A stretch of DNA of 64,000 nt from an uncultured Oscillospiraceae bacterium (GCA_900552265.1 URZE01000001.1:182502-246501); one strand, 5' to 3'. Counted from the first letter of the stretch, positions 34,296-44,065 are shown. Notes: generated by a model not told the origin, from the letters alone. Program-made: numbers and translations.

Positions 34296-34988
34296 GTGAA
34301 AGAATTTAAACTTAGCAACAGATTATCAGCTTGCGCACAAGAAATAACTCCCAAAGCAAAAATAGCTGACATAGGTACGGACCACGCATATATCCCCGTA
34401 TGGTTAGCTTTAAAAGGAAAAATATCTCATGCTTTGGCCTGTGACATACGAAATGGACCACTACAAAATGCAAAAAAAAATATAGAACATTTTAATTTAA
34501 ATGAAATTATAGAAACACGACTCTCTGATGGATTGAAAAATATTAGCGAAACTGAAGCTGATGAGATAATTATAGCCGGAATGGGCGGAAACATGATTGC
34601 AAATATACTCGAAATGTGTTCTTGGAAAAATAAATGTCAGAAAAAATTTATACTTCAGCCAATGAAATATGAAAACAAATTGAGAAAATATTTGGCATCA
34701 AACGGTTACGAAATAAAAAGTGAAAAAGCAGTAATCTGTTCAGGAAAAATCTACAGCGTAATGGTTGTTATTTTTACCGGCACTCCATATGAAATTTCAG
34801 ATCTACAAGAATATACTGGAAAAATCACCGAAAACATCGATAAAGCTTTTGAAGCATATATACGAAAGCAAATTAAAAACGTTGAAAATTTATTAAAAGG
34901 AGCCGAAGCTGAAAAAAATTTAAATGAAAAAATCAAATATGAAGCTCTTTCAAATCAACTAAGAGAAATATTGAAAACCAGGATGTGA
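34296..34988 (+). CDS. trmK: tRNA (adenine22-N1)-methyltransferase TrmK
   Basis: A GTG start at 34296, seven bases after AGGTG, gives 230 residues. The Rossmann SAM site is KIADIGTDHAYIPVWLALKG, with motif IIIAGMGGNMIANIL near residue 90, both typical of TrmK (YqfN). It makes m1A22 in tRNA of Gram-positive bacteria. The Nif3-like gene follows after 4 bases, the same pair as yqfN-yqfO in Bacillus. Confidence 0.93.
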   Translation: MKEFKLSNRLSACAQEITPKAKIADIGTDHAYIPVWLALKGKISHALACDIRNGPLQNAKKNIEHFNLNEIIETRLSDGLKNISETEADEIIIAGMGGNMIANILEMCSWKNKCQKKFILQPMKYENKLRKYLASNGYEIKSEKAVICSGKIYSVMVVIFTGTPYEISDLQEYTGKITENIDKAFEAYIRKQIKNVENLLKGAEAEKNLNEKIKYEALSNQLREILKTRM

Positions 34989-34992
34989 TAAA

Positions 34993-35757
34993 ATGACTTT
35001 AATTAAAGATATATATGACTTTATAGATAAAATTGCTCCATTTGAAACAGCTTTCAGTTATGACAATTGTGGACTGTTGGTAGGTAGTTACGAAAGTACG
35101 GTAAATAAAGCTTTATTATCTCTCGACATAACAAAAGATGTAGTAAAGGAAGCACAAAAAATCGGTGCAAATCTAATTATAAGCCATCATCCTATAATCT
35201 TTAAGCCTATCAAAAATATAAATTTCGAAAGCACATTACACCTTCTTTGCAAATTTGGAATAAATGCAATTTGTGCACATACCAACCTCGACATTGCCAA
35301 AAACGGTGTTAATTATTATCTTGCCAAAGCTTTAAATCTTCAAAATCTTGAAGTTTTGACTTACGAAGAAAACAAACCTCTGGGGCTTGTGGGAATTATT
35401 GAAGAACATATGGAATGCGAAAAATTTGCCGAATATGTCAAAAGTTGCCTTGGTTGTGAAGGAGTACGATATACGAAAACAGATCGTAAAATCAAAAAAA
35501 TCGCAGTATGCTCAGGCTCAGGAGGAAATTTAGTAAAAGATGCCGTACAAAAGAATGCTGATGCCTTGGTTACAGGCGAAATCAAACATGATAAAATTTT
35601 GCAAGCAAATGAATTTAATCTTAGTATAGTCGACGCCGGACACTTTAAAACTGAAAATGTTATAATAAAACCACTCATAAAAGAATTACGAAACCATTTT
35701 GAAAATATAAAATTTTTCGAAAGTAGAGTATTTACAGATAATATAAAATACATTTAA
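34993..35757 (+). CDS. Nif3-like dinuclear metal-centre protein (YqfO family)
   Basis: A 254-residue NIF3/DUF34 protein. Metal ligands are seen in NLIISHHPIIF, ICAHTNLDI and, near the C-terminus, IVDAGHFKTENV. In Bacillus the protein is longer, with an inserted PII-like domain; here the middle insert is short. It is co-transcribed with trmK. Biochemical role remains open; GTP cyclohydrolase-like activity has been proposed for relatives. Confidence 0.92.
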   Translation: MTLIKDIYDFIDKIAPFETAFSYDNCGLLVGSYESTVNKALLSLDITKDVVKEAQKIGANLIISHHPIIFKPIKNINFESTLHLLCKFGINAICAHTNLDIAKNGVNYYLAKALNLQNLEVLTYEENKPLGLVGIIEEHMECEKFAEYVKSCLGCEGVRYTKTDRKIKKIAVCSGSGGNLVKDAVQKNADALVTGEIKHDKILQANEFNLSIVDAGHFKTENVIIKPLIKELRNHFENIKFFESRVFTDNIKYI

Positions 35758-35822
35758 ATTAGTAAGATAAATCCCAAACACTAAGAAAACCACTGCACAA
35801 TACATCAAGTATTAAAACCTTA

Positions 35823-35851
35823 TTGAAAAACAATGAAGAAAAATATATAAT
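35823..35851 (+). promoter_or_regulatory. Promoter of the purB-purA-glmS cluster
   Basis: TTGAAA and TATAAT are spaced 17 bases apart, 52 bases before the purB start. A small ACTGC-TATG-GCAGT hairpin follows in the leader; no purine riboswitch core was recognised. Confidence 0.7.
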
Positions 35852-35903
35852 GTATTAGTTAAACTGCTATGGCAGTATATAAAATTTACTACGGAGGCTG
35901 TTT

Positions 35904-37337
35904 TTGAAAAATTTTTATGAATCTCCCCTATCTCAAAGATATGCAAGTAATGAGATGAGTCATATATTTTCTCAAGAAAATAAATTTAAACTTTGGAGAA
36001 AACTTTGGATTGCTTTAGCTGAGTCAGAAAAAGAACTCGGACTTAACATCTCCGATGAACAAATAAACGAAATGAAAGCCAACTGTGAAAACATAAACTA
36101 TAATACGGCTGAAAAAAAAGAAAAGGAAATTCGTCACGACGTTATGTCGCACGTCTATGCATTCGGAGTTCAGTGTCCAAAAGCCGCTCCCATAATTCAT
36201 CTTGGAGCAACTTCATGTTATGTAGGCGACAATGCAGACATAATTATAATGAAGCAGGCTATTGAATTAATCAAACTAAAAGTCATTAAAACCGTGTCAC
36301 TGCTTTGTGAGTTTGCATTAAAATACAAAAACCTTGCAACACTGGCATTTACTCACTTTCAAGCCGCTCAACCTACAACTGTAGGTAAACGTACTGCATT
36401 GTGGATTCAAGATTTGATGATGGATATCGAAAATTTGAATTACGCACTGTCGAACCTTAAATTACTCGGTTGCAAAGGCACTACGGGAACCCAGGCAAGT
36501 TTTTTGGCTCTATTTAACGGCGATCATCAAAAAGTTAAAGAATTGGAAATAAAAATAACCGAAAAAATGGGATTTGAAAAATGTTTTGAAGTTTCTGGTC
36601 AAACTTATTCAAGAAAGCTCGACAGCATTGTCCTTAACGCTTTGAGTTCAGTAGCTCAGAGTGCTGCAAAATTTTCTAACGACATACGACTTCTTCAACA
36701 TTTGAAAGAAATGGAAGAACCTTTTGAATCCAAACAAATAGGCTCTTCTGCAATGCCTTATAAACGGAATCCTATGCGCTGTGAAAGAATAGCTGCCTTA
36801 TCTCGTTTTGTTATTACTCAATCTTTAAACGCTCCCCTTACTGCGTCGGCTCAATGGTTCGAGCGTACCCTTGACGATTCCGCAAACCGCAGACTCTCGG
36901 TTTCTGAAACTTTTTTGGCTCTTGATGGAATTCTCAACATATATATTAATGTTGCAGGCGGGTTAGTCGTAAACGAAAAAGTAATAAAAAAACATTTGGA
37001 TAATGAACTTCAATTTATGGCAACCGAAACAATACTTATGGAAGCCGTTAAATCCGGCGGAAACAGACAGGAATTACACGAAAAAATAAGACAATATTCA
37101 ATGGATGAATCGCTACTTATAAAAAAAGAAGGAAAAGAAAATCATCTTTTGGAAAAAATTTTGAGTGATTCTGATTTTAATCTTTCTGAGGAACAAATTA
37201 AAAAAATAAAAAACCCTCAAAATTACATTGGTAGGGCTGTGGAACAAACCGAAGAATATATTCAAAATACAGTCAAACCACTTATTAAAAATTTTGACAT
37301 AAGTAACAAATCAAGTGAAACGTTTGTTAATATTTAA
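35904..37337 (+). CDS. purB: Adenylosuccinate lyase
   Basis: A 477-residue lyase of the fumarase/aspartase superfamily with TTG start, six bases after CGGAGG. The superfamily signature is SSAMPYKRNPMRCERI; other landmarks are HDVMSHVYAFG and THFQAAQPTTVGKR. It makes AMP from adenylosuccinate and AICAR from SAICAR. purA, the preceding step to AMP, follows after 23 bases. Confidence 0.95.
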   Translation: MKNFYESPLSQRYASNEMSHIFSQENKFKLWRKLWIALAESEKELGLNISDEQINEMKANCENINYNTAEKKEKEIRHDVMSHVYAFGVQCPKAAPIIHLGATSCYVGDNADIIIMKQAIELIKLKVIKTVSLLCEFALKYKNLATLAFTHFQAAQPTTVGKRTALWIQDLMMDIENLNYALSNLKLLGCKGTTGTQASFLALFNGDHQKVKELEIKITEKMGFEKCFEVSGQTYSRKLDSIVLNALSSVAQSAAKFSNDIRLLQHLKEMEEPFESKQIGSSAMPYKRNPMRCERIAALSRFVITQSLNAPLTASAQWFERTLDDSANRRLSVSETFLALDGILNIYINVAGGLVVNEKVIKKHLDNELQFMATETILMEAVKSGGNRQELHEKIRQYSMDESLLIKKEGKENHLLEKILSDSDFNLSEEQIKKIKNPQNYIGRAVEQTEEYIQNTVKPLIKNFDISNKSSETFVNI

Positions 37338-37360
37338 TACCGATTTTGGAGTGATAAACT

Positions 37361-38638
37361 TTGATAAAAGCAATAGTAGGTGCCAACTGGGGCGACGAAG
37401 GAAAAGGTAAGATAACCGATTGCCTTGCCATAAAATCAGACATAGTAGTAAGATTTCAAGGCGGAAGTAATGCAGGTCATACGATAATAAACAATTACGG
37501 AAAATTTGCTCTACATCAGCTTCCTTCCGGAGTATTTTGCCAAAATATAACCAATGTAATTGGAAACGGCGTAGCTTTGAGTGTTGAAAATTTGGAAAAA
37601 GAACTTAAAATGCTTGAAGATTCCGGTATTCCAAAGCCTAATCTTTTGATTTCTGACAGAACTCAAATAGTTATGCCATATCATAAACTGTTCGATATTT
37701 ACGAGGAAGAAAGACTTTTTTCGAAAAAATTCGGTTCCACAAAATCCGGAATAGCTCCGTTTTATTCCGATAAATTTGCAAAAATAGGAATTCAAGTAGG
37801 TCAACTTTTTGGTGATAAAGATGCTCTAAGAGAACGTGTAGAAAATGCTTTATCCATAAAAAATGTAATTTTAAAACATCTTTACCACAAACCTGAATTA
37901 AATGTTGATGATATTTTTGAAAAACTAATGTACTACAAAGAAGTTTTAGCACCTTTTGTGACCGATACATCTAAATTTATGTATGATGCAGTTAAAAGTG
38001 GAAAAAACATACTCCTCGAAGGACAACTCGGAGCCCTGAAAGACGCTGATTTCGGAATATACCCAATGGTAACATCTTCCAACACAATTGCAGGATATGG
38101 TTGTGTTGGAGCAGGAGTACCTCCTTATGAAATTAAGGAAATAATAACTGTTGTAAAAGCATATTCCAGTGCTGTGGGAGCAGGAGAATTCGTAAGCGAA
38201 ATTTTCGGTGAAGAAGCCGAAGAACTCAGACGCAGAGGCGGAGATTGCGGAGAATACGGCGCAACTACCGGCAGACCCAGAAGAATGGGATGGCTGGATT
38301 TGGTCGCTTCACGTTACGGGTGCAGAGTTCAAGGTGCTACAAGCATAGCTTTTACCGTTTTAGATGCCTTGGGATATTTAGATGAGATAAAAGTTTGCAC
38401 GGCATATGAAATAGACGGTAAAATCACTCAAGACTTCCCCGCTCCTTACAAGTTGAAAGATGCAAAACCGGTTTATACCACACTTCCCGGATGGAAATGC
38501 GATATTTCAAAAATTAAAAATTATGAAGATTTACCGGAAGAATGCAAAAAATATATCGAGTTTGCAGAAAAATATATAGGAGTACCCATAAATATAGTTT
38601 CTAACGGCCCATCAAGAGATAATATAATTTACAGATAA
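37361..38638 (+). CDS. purA: Adenylosuccinate synthetase
   Basis: A 425-residue enzyme with the GTP loop GANWGDEGKGKITDCLA, GSNAGHTI and the later QGQ-like and GGDCGEYGATTGRPRR blocks. It joins IMP and aspartate using GTP. A TTG start is used, 8 bases after GGAGTG. With purB it completes IMP to AMP. Confidence 0.96.
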   Translation: MIKAIVGANWGDEGKGKITDCLAIKSDIVVRFQGGSNAGHTIINNYGKFALHQLPSGVFCQNITNVIGNGVALSVENLEKELKMLEDSGIPKPNLLISDRTQIVMPYHKLFDIYEEERLFSKKFGSTKSGIAPFYSDKFAKIGIQVGQLFGDKDALRERVENALSIKNVILKHLYHKPELNVDDIFEKLMYYKEVLAPFVTDTSKFMYDAVKSGKNILLEGQLGALKDADFGIYPMVTSSNTIAGYGCVGAGVPPYEIKEIITVVKAYSSAVGAGEFVSEIFGEEAEELRRRGGDCGEYGATTGRPRRMGWLDLVASRYGCRVQGATSIAFTVLDALGYLDEIKVCTAYEIDGKITQDFPAPYKLKDAKPVYTTLPGWKCDISKIKNYEDLPEECKKYIEFAEKYIGVPINIVSNGPSRDNIIYR

Positions 38639-38659
38639 TTTTTCTAAGGAGTGTTTGTT

Positions 38660-40492
38660 ATGTGCGGAATAGTCGGATATGTAGGCAGAAATGAAGCGAT
38701 TCCATTTTTGCTCCAGGGACTCGAAAAGCTTGAATATCGTGGTTATGATTCTTCGGGAATAGCTGTCTACACAGATAAAAAAATTAAACTTGCAAAAAAA
38801 CAAGGAAGGCTTAAAATTTTGGAAGATTTACTTGCAAGTGAACCTAAAATTTCCTCTCATTTAGGTATAGGTCACACCCGTTGGGCAACTCACGGCAATC
38901 CTTCGGACATTAATGCTCATCCACATATGAGTTCTTCGGGCAAAATTGCTCTTATTCATAACGGTATAATAGAAAATTATATGGAACTCAAAAAAAAGCT
39001 CATAAGTGAAGGATTTAATGAATTTATATCTGATACTGATACTGAAGTTGCAGTTCAACTTTTAGATTATTTTTACAAGGGCGACATGTTTGAAGCCATA
39101 AAAAAATTAGTAAATACAATTGAAGGTTCTTTTTCTCTTGGAATTATTTGCTCCGATTATCCTGATACTTTGTTTGCAGCAAAAAAAGACAGTCCTCTTA
39201 TAGTAGGCGCCGGAAACGGAGAGAATTACATAGCTTCTGATATTCCTGCTGTTTTATCAAAAACGAAAAATATATGCAGATTAAAAGAAAAACAAATTGC
39301 AGTAATCAAAGCTGATAATTTTGAACTTTTTGATTTTAACGGAAATCCTGTTGAAAAAGAAATTACTCTAATAAATTGGAACGTAACCGCAGCAGAAAAA
39401 AATAATTACGAACATTTTATGATGAAAGAAATCATGGAACAACCGGAAGTAATAAAAGCGACAATATCTCCGAGAATTAAGGATTCGGAAATTCATTTGG
39501 ACGATGTAGAGTTTTCAGAAGAATATTTGAATGGCTTAAATAAAATTTCAATCGTAGCATGTGGTTCAGCATATCATGTCGGATGCGTAGCTAAATATTT
39601 TATTGAAAATCTTTTGAAAAAACCGGTTGAAGTTGATGTTGCATCTGAATTCAGATACCGCTCCCCCATTGTAAATGAAAACACTTTAACAATAGTAATA
39701 AGCCAATCGGGTGAAACTGCAGACACATTGGCAGCACTCCGTGAAGCAAAATCAAGAGGTTCAAGAGTTCTTTCAATAGTCAATGTCGTAGGAAGCTCTA
39801 TAGCTAACGAATCTGACGATGTACTTTACACGTGGGCAGGCCCCGAAATTGCAGTAGCAACCACTAAAGCTTACAGCACTCAACTTTCTTTGCTTTATCT
39901 TGTAGCTCTTTATATGGCTAAAAAATCAAATAAAATTTCTGAGAATTTATATCAACATATTTTGAAAAATATTGAAAAATTACCTTCTCAAATTTCATCC
40001 GTTTTAAAGTCACAAAATAAAATTGAAAATATAGCAAAAAAATATTACAATACCGAAAAAGTGTTCTTTATAGGTAGAAATCTCGATTATGCGGTTTGTA
40101 TGGAAGGCTCTTTAAAGTTAAAAGAAATCTCGTACATTCACTCCGAAGCTTATGCGGCCGGAGAACTAAAGCACGGAACTATTTCTTTAATTGACGATGA
40201 CACTTTGGTAATTGCCTTGGCAACTCAAGATAAACTTTTTGACAAAACTGTAAGCAATATAAGAGAAGTAAAATCAAGAGGTGCAAAAATTTTATCTGTT
40301 ACAAGTGAAAACAATGCTGAAAAAATTTCGCAAATTTCAGATGACGTTCTTTATGTACCCAACTCTTGTGAAATAACTGCCCCCTCCCTCACCGTGGTTC
40401 CTTTACAGTTACTTTCATATCACATAGCCAAGTTAAGAGGCTGCGATATAGATAAACCACGTAATTTGGCAAAATCAGTGACTGTAGAATAA
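38660..40492 (+). CDS. glmS: Glutamine--fructose-6-phosphate aminotransferase GlmS
   Basis: The start at 38660 puts the catalytic Cys in second place (MCGIVGYVG), as the family requires; AGGAG is upstream. The 610 residues contain the class II glutaminase domain (HTRWATHGNPSDINAHPH), two SIS sugar-isomerase domains (IVISQSGETADTLAALREA; CMEGSLKLKEISYIHSEAYA) and the usual end LAKSVTVE. It makes glucosamine-6-phosphate. Only 21 bases separate it from purA, so there is no room for a glmS ribozyme. Confidence 0.97.
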   Translation: MCGIVGYVGRNEAIPFLLQGLEKLEYRGYDSSGIAVYTDKKIKLAKKQGRLKILEDLLASEPKISSHLGIGHTRWATHGNPSDINAHPHMSSSGKIALIHNGIIENYMELKKKLISEGFNEFISDTDTEVAVQLLDYFYKGDMFEAIKKLVNTIEGSFSLGIICSDYPDTLFAAKKDSPLIVGAGNGENYIASDIPAVLSKTKNICRLKEKQIAVIKADNFELFDFNGNPVEKEITLINWNVTAAEKNNYEHFMMKEIMEQPEVIKATISPRIKDSEIHLDDVEFSEEYLNGLNKISIVACGSAYHVGCVAKYFIENLLKKPVEVDVASEFRYRSPIVNENTLTIVISQSGETADTLAALREAKSRGSRVLSIVNVVGSSIANESDDVLYTWAGPEIAVATTKAYSTQLSLLYLVALYMAKKSNKISENLYQHILKNIEKLPSQISSVLKSQNKIENIAKKYYNTEKVFFIGRNLDYAVCMEGSLKLKEISYIHSEAYAAGELKHGTISLIDDDTLVIALATQDKLFDKTVSNIREVKSRGAKILSVTSENNAEKISQISDDVLYVPNSCEITAPSLTVVPLQLLSYHIAKLRGCDIDKPRNLAKSVTVE

Positions 40493-40568
40493 CCCTTTAA
40501 TTTGCGTTTTCTTTGTAGTTGAATTCTATAAGGAAAACGTAATTTGCAAAACAAATTATTTTAAGGAT

Positions 40569-42119
40569 GTGTTTAAAATAAATCTGTCTAAAGAAAAAAT
40601 ATTAATATTGGATTTCGGTGGTCAATATAGCCAACTTATCGCTCGTAGGGTACGTGAACTCAACGTATTTTGCGAAGTAAAGAATTTCAAAATAAATCCT
40701 GAAGAAGTTAAAACCTCGAATTACAACGGTATTATACTTTCAGGCGGTCCGAGCAGCGTTTATCTCGAAAATGCTCCGAGATGTAATTCAGAAATTTTCA
40801 ATCTTGGAATTCCTGTACTCGGAATTTGTTACGGCGCTCAGCTTATGGCATATACCATGGGCGGTCAAGTTTGCAAAACTTTGACGAGTGAATATGGTAA
40901 TACCACAGTAAATTTTGGAAGAAAATCTTCATTAACCAAAAATATTTCATCACAAACAATTTGTTGGATGAGTCATTCTGATTATATCGCCGAAGCACCT
41001 GAAGGATTTTCGATAACAGCTGACAGTCACGACTGTCCCATTGCTTGCATGGAAAACGAAGAGAAAAAATTATTCGGTGTTCAATTTCATCCCGAAGTAA
41101 ATCACACGGCAGAAGGAAATATTTTATTAAAAACTTTCCTTTATAAAATATGCAAGTGCAGTGGCAGTTGGAAAATGGAATCTTTTATAGAAGAAAAAAT
41201 AAAACAATTAAAACAAAAAATAGGAAATAAAAAAGCCATTTGTGCACTTTCCGGAGGAGTAGATTCCTCTGTTGCCGCTACATTATTACACAAAGCCATA
41301 GGAAACCAACTTACCTGCATATTCGTAGATCACGGATTTTTAAGAAAAAATGAAGGCGATGAAGTAGAAAAAACTTTTAAAGACAAGTTTAATATGAATC
41401 TCATAAGAGTAAACGCACAAGAAAGATTTCTTAAAAAATTAAAAGGTATTTCCGACCCCGAATCAAAAAGAAAACTGATTGGTGAAGAATTTATAAGAGT
41501 TTTTGAAGAGGAAGCAATAAAACTCGGATATACAGATTTTTTATGTCAAGGAACAATATATCCCGACGTGATTGAAAGTGGAACCGAAAATGCCGAAGTA
41601 ATAAAAAGTCACCACAACGTAGGCGGCCTTCCCACTAACATAAGTTTTTCAGGAATAATTGAGCCCCTCAGAGACCTTTTTAAAGACGAAGTAAGAAAAG
41701 TTGGGCGTGAACTTGGTATTCCACAGGAACTCGTAAACAGACAGCCTTTCCCCGGCCCGGGACTCGCTATTAGAATAATCGGTGAAGTGACGTACCAAAA
41801 ACTTGATATATTGAAAAATGCAGATGCAATAATGAGAAAAGAAATTGAATCCTACAACCTTGAATCTATGCCAAATCAATATTTTGCCGTTCTAACTAAC
41901 ACCAAAAGCGTAGGTGTAATGGGAGACGGAAGAAGTTACGAATATACTCTTGCTCTAAGAGCTGTAAATACTTCAGATTTTATGACTGCAAAATTTTCAG
42001 CACTTCCCTATGAACTATTGGAAAAAATTTCCACAGAAGTGGTTAATAAAGTCTCAGGAATAAACAGGATAGTTTATGATATTACTTCAAAACCTCCCGC
42101 AACTATTGAGTGGGAATAA
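40569..42119 (+). CDS. guaA: GMP synthase (glutamine-hydrolysing)
   Basis: A 516-residue GMP synthase with a glutaminase domain (LDFGGQYSQLIARRVREL; catalytic Cys in GICYGAQ; FHPEVNH) and an ATP pyrophosphatase domain (CALSGGVDSSVAATLLH), ending KPPATIEWE. It turns XMP to GMP. The GTG start is supported by alignment, but its nearest AAGGA is only one base away; an upstream AAGGA (40530-40534) followed by a small hairpin may be the true site. Confidence 0.95.
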   Translation: MFKINLSKEKILILDFGGQYSQLIARRVRELNVFCEVKNFKINPEEVKTSNYNGIILSGGPSSVYLENAPRCNSEIFNLGIPVLGICYGAQLMAYTMGGQVCKTLTSEYGNTTVNFGRKSSLTKNISSQTICWMSHSDYIAEAPEGFSITADSHDCPIACMENEEKKLFGVQFHPEVNHTAEGNILLKTFLYKICKCSGSWKMESFIEEKIKQLKQKIGNKKAICALSGGVDSSVAATLLHKAIGNQLTCIFVDHGFLRKNEGDEVEKTFKDKFNMNLIRVNAQERFLKKLKGISDPESKRKLIGEEFIRVFEEEAIKLGYTDFLCQGTIYPDVIESGTENAEVIKSHHNVGGLPTNISFSGIIEPLRDLFKDEVRKVGRELGIPQELVNRQPFPGPGLAIRIIGEVTYQKLDILKNADAIMRKEIESYNLESMPNQYFAVLTNTKSVGVMGDGRSYEYTLALRAVNTSDFMTAKFSALPYELLEKISTEVVNKVSGINRIVYDITSKPPATIEWE

Positions 42120-42131
42120 TTATTAAAACGT

Positions 42132-42166
42132 CCCTAATACCAAGAAATTGTATTCGAGGGTTTTTG
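42132..42166 (+). terminator. Rho-independent terminator after guaA
   Basis: CCCTAATAC pairs with GTATT(CG)AGGG, leaving a two-base bulge, and TTTTTGTATTTTT follows. Confidence 0.75.
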
Positions 42167-42439
42167 TATTTTTGATGTCTTATATGGCAATATGAGAATG
42201 GTAATTTTTATATCTATATATCTGGCATTATCAGCCTTATTATCTAAACATAAAACATATTTCTATAACTTTTATTGAATTATTTTAATTTAGACATCCA
42301 AAAATATAATAAATTTCAATATCACAATCGAAATATATAATCTTTTTACACGCCTTCTTTAATATTTATTGGCTATTATTTTCAAAATTTATTCTTAAAA
42401 AACGTAAATAATAGTGTCATAATACAAAGGAGGCGTTTT
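42167..42439. other. AT-rich spacer before the signal peptidase gene
   Basis: No coding potential or clear RNA fold was found. A promoter for the next operon probably lies in the last 100 bases, but its hexamers are not distinct. Confidence 0.4.
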
Positions 42440-42991
42440 ATGCAAACATATAAAAATAAAAAACAATTTTTCAATAAGCCCTCAAATTTAAAATATAAAA
42501 TAATGAATATTTTATTAATTTTAGTGTGCTTAATTCTACTTCCAATAGTTATTATTACATCAGTTTTAATGGTTAAAAGCTTAACAACACCCACTGACAT
42601 TCCCAGTTTATTTAATTATTCTCCATTAATAATAAAATCCGATTGTATGAGCCCTGAAATAAATCCTGGAGATTTGATTGTAATTAAAAAATCTGATAAC
42701 TCAAAAGAAAAAAACGGTCAAATAATCTCGTTTAAATGGAACAACTTTATAATTACTCACAGAATAATAGATATTATTACAGATGAATCAGATATTACAA
42801 AGTATCGTACAAAAGCAGATAACAGTTGCATCGTAGATGCCAAGCTTGTTGAAAATTCCGAAATTTTAGGCATTTATCAATTTAAGATTCCTGTTATGGG
42901 TGAAATATTTTTATTTTTCAAAAGCATATTCGGCATAATTTTTATATCAGCAGTCGCTGCACTGTGGATAATCTTACTGATAACCTTATAG
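42440..42991 (+). CDS. SipW-type signal peptidase I with Cys in place of the catalytic Ser
   Basis: A 183-residue protein with an N-terminal membrane helix (about 24-46), the S26B signal peptidase domain and a C-terminal helix (IIFISAVAALWIILLITL). The catalytic block reads IIKSDCMSPEINPGDLIVI where relatives read 'SGSMSPxxxxGDL': the nucleophile Ser is Cys (TGT). The second catalytic residue, His, is present in ITHRIIDI, as usual in the SipW/ER type that uses His rather than Lys. It precedes the likely substrate gene by 3 bases. Either the enzyme works with Cys or it is altered in activity. Confidence 0.8.
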   Translation: MQTYKNKKQFFNKPSNLKYKIMNILLILVCLILLPIVIITSVLMVKSLTTPTDIPSLFNYSPLIIKSDCMSPEINPGDLIVIKKSDNSKEKNGQIISFKWNNFIITHRIIDIITDESDITKYRTKADNSCIVDAKLVENSEILGIYQFKIPVMGEIFLFFKSIFGIIFISAVAALWIILLITL

Positions 42992-42994
42992 TAA

Positions 42995-43555
42995 ATGAAA
43001 AATAATAGGCACGCACTAAAAAAGTATTTATTCATAACAGGATTATTTATTTTATTGATATTGATCTCAATCTCAGTACTAAGCTTTAATATTTCGGAAC
43101 ATATAAGTCGATTTCCGGGATTTGACACAGCCAGTCAAATACGTTTAAACGCCAATATTAATCACGATGAATTTTGCATTTTAAATCTTGAAGACACTGT
43201 TTGTGAGGAATCCGATGATGAAACTTGGGGAATATTTGAAATTAAGGTATGTAGTAATTCGGAAATTTCTTTAAATTATTCTGCTTATGTTGAAATTCCA
43301 AATATACAATCCTCTTTTATTGAATTTTTTGTACTCAATGAAAATAATGAAACTCCAATATTCTTTACTGGAGGTAAAACAATCCTTGAGGGTTTAAGCG
43401 GAACTTTTCGGAGAAATGACTCACATACAGCTGCAAGAGCCATAAAATGGAAAATAAATAATCATAAAATTCAAAATATACAAGAATTCAGTGATTCAAA
43501 CTTTCTTTCCCCTAACAATGTAAAAATTTCTTTAGTTACTTATCCTGCAGATTAA
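42995..43555 (+). CDS. Secreted protein, probable substrate of the adjacent SipW-type peptidase
   Basis: Not recognised by family. 186 residues with a basic N-terminus and one hydrophobic stretch (YLFITGLFILLILISISVLS, about 11-30), then GFDTASQIRLNANI, which is similar in place and form to the 'F.D..S' region after the cleavage site in SipW substrates such as TasA and CalY. The rest is beta-rich (IFEIKVCSNSEISLNYSAYV). The gene starts 3 bases after the peptidase stop with little ribosome site of its own. The peptidase-substrate pairing is inference from this order. Confidence 0.65.
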   Translation: MKNNRHALKKYLFITGLFILLILISISVLSFNISEHISRFPGFDTASQIRLNANINHDEFCILNLEDTVCEESDDETWGIFEIKVCSNSEISLNYSAYVEIPNIQSSFIEFFVLNENNETPIFFTGGKTILEGLSGTFRRNDSHTAARAIKWKINNHKIQNIQEFSDSNFLSPNNVKISLVTYPAD

Positions 43556-43610
43556 ATAAAAATAATAAAATTTTATATCTAAACTGTACTCACAATTTAG
43601 TAACCCCCTA

Positions 43611-43639
43611 TTGACATTTATTTCTCTAACACATATCAT
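43611..43639 (+). promoter_or_regulatory. Promoter of acpP
   Basis: TTGACA and TATCAT are spaced 17 bases apart. An inverted repeat TAGATT-7 bases-AATCTA (43642-43660) lies over the expected start and could be an operator. Confidence 0.7.
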
Positions 43640-43711
43640 TTTAGATTGTAGAATAATCTATCCTATGGATCTTACTAAAAAAATTTTTCAATTAGCGAGG
43701 TATTTGCAAGT

Positions 43712-43954
43712 ATGGTTTTAGAAAAATTAAAAGAAATTTTGTGCGAACAATTTGACGTTGACGAATCACAAATTACTCCTGAAACAAATTTATATGAAGA
43801 CTTAGAAGCTGATTCTTTAGACCTTATGGATTTGATATCTTCAATAGAAGAAGAATTTGATATCGAAATTGATTCAGATGACGATATTCTCAATTCTGTA
43901 TCCACTGTGGATGATATTGTGAGACTGGTATCGGAATTTAAACATATAGACTAA
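43712..43954 (+). CDS. acpP: Acyl carrier protein
   Basis: An 80-residue ACP, strongly acidic, with the phosphopantetheine site DLEADSLDLMDL (Ser of DSL near residue 38). It carries growing acyl chains in fatty acid synthesis. It is transcribed alone, without fab genes beside it, so it may be the general ACP or a dedicated one. GCGAGG precedes the ATG. Confidence 0.93.
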   Translation: MVLEKLKEILCEQFDVDESQITPETNLYEDLEADSLDLMDLISSIEEEFDIEIDSDDDILNSVSTVDDIVRLVSEFKHID

Positions 43955-43960
43955 TTTTTT

Positions 43961-44008
43961 GTAAAAATATTCTTCTTTTTTACTACGGAAGGATATTTTT
44001 ACTTTTTT
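43961..44008 (+). terminator. Rho-independent terminator after acpP
   Basis: GTAAAAATAT and ATATTTTTAC (10 bp) enclose an inner CTTC/GAAG stem, followed by TTTTTT. Confidence 0.85.
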
Positions 44009-44009
44009 A

Positions 44010-44038
44010 TTGACTTTAAGAAAAAATAATATTATAAT
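44010..44038 (+). promoter_or_regulatory. Promoter of tRNA-Trp
   Basis: TTGACT and TATAAT are spaced 17 bases apart, about 28 bases before the tRNA. Confidence 0.8.
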
Positions 44039-44065
44039 TATTAAAGTTCCGAGTTTGGATAGTAT

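Noticed and set aside
38639..38659. glmS ribozyme
   Set aside because: Only 21 bases lie between purA and glmS, far too few for the ribozyme.
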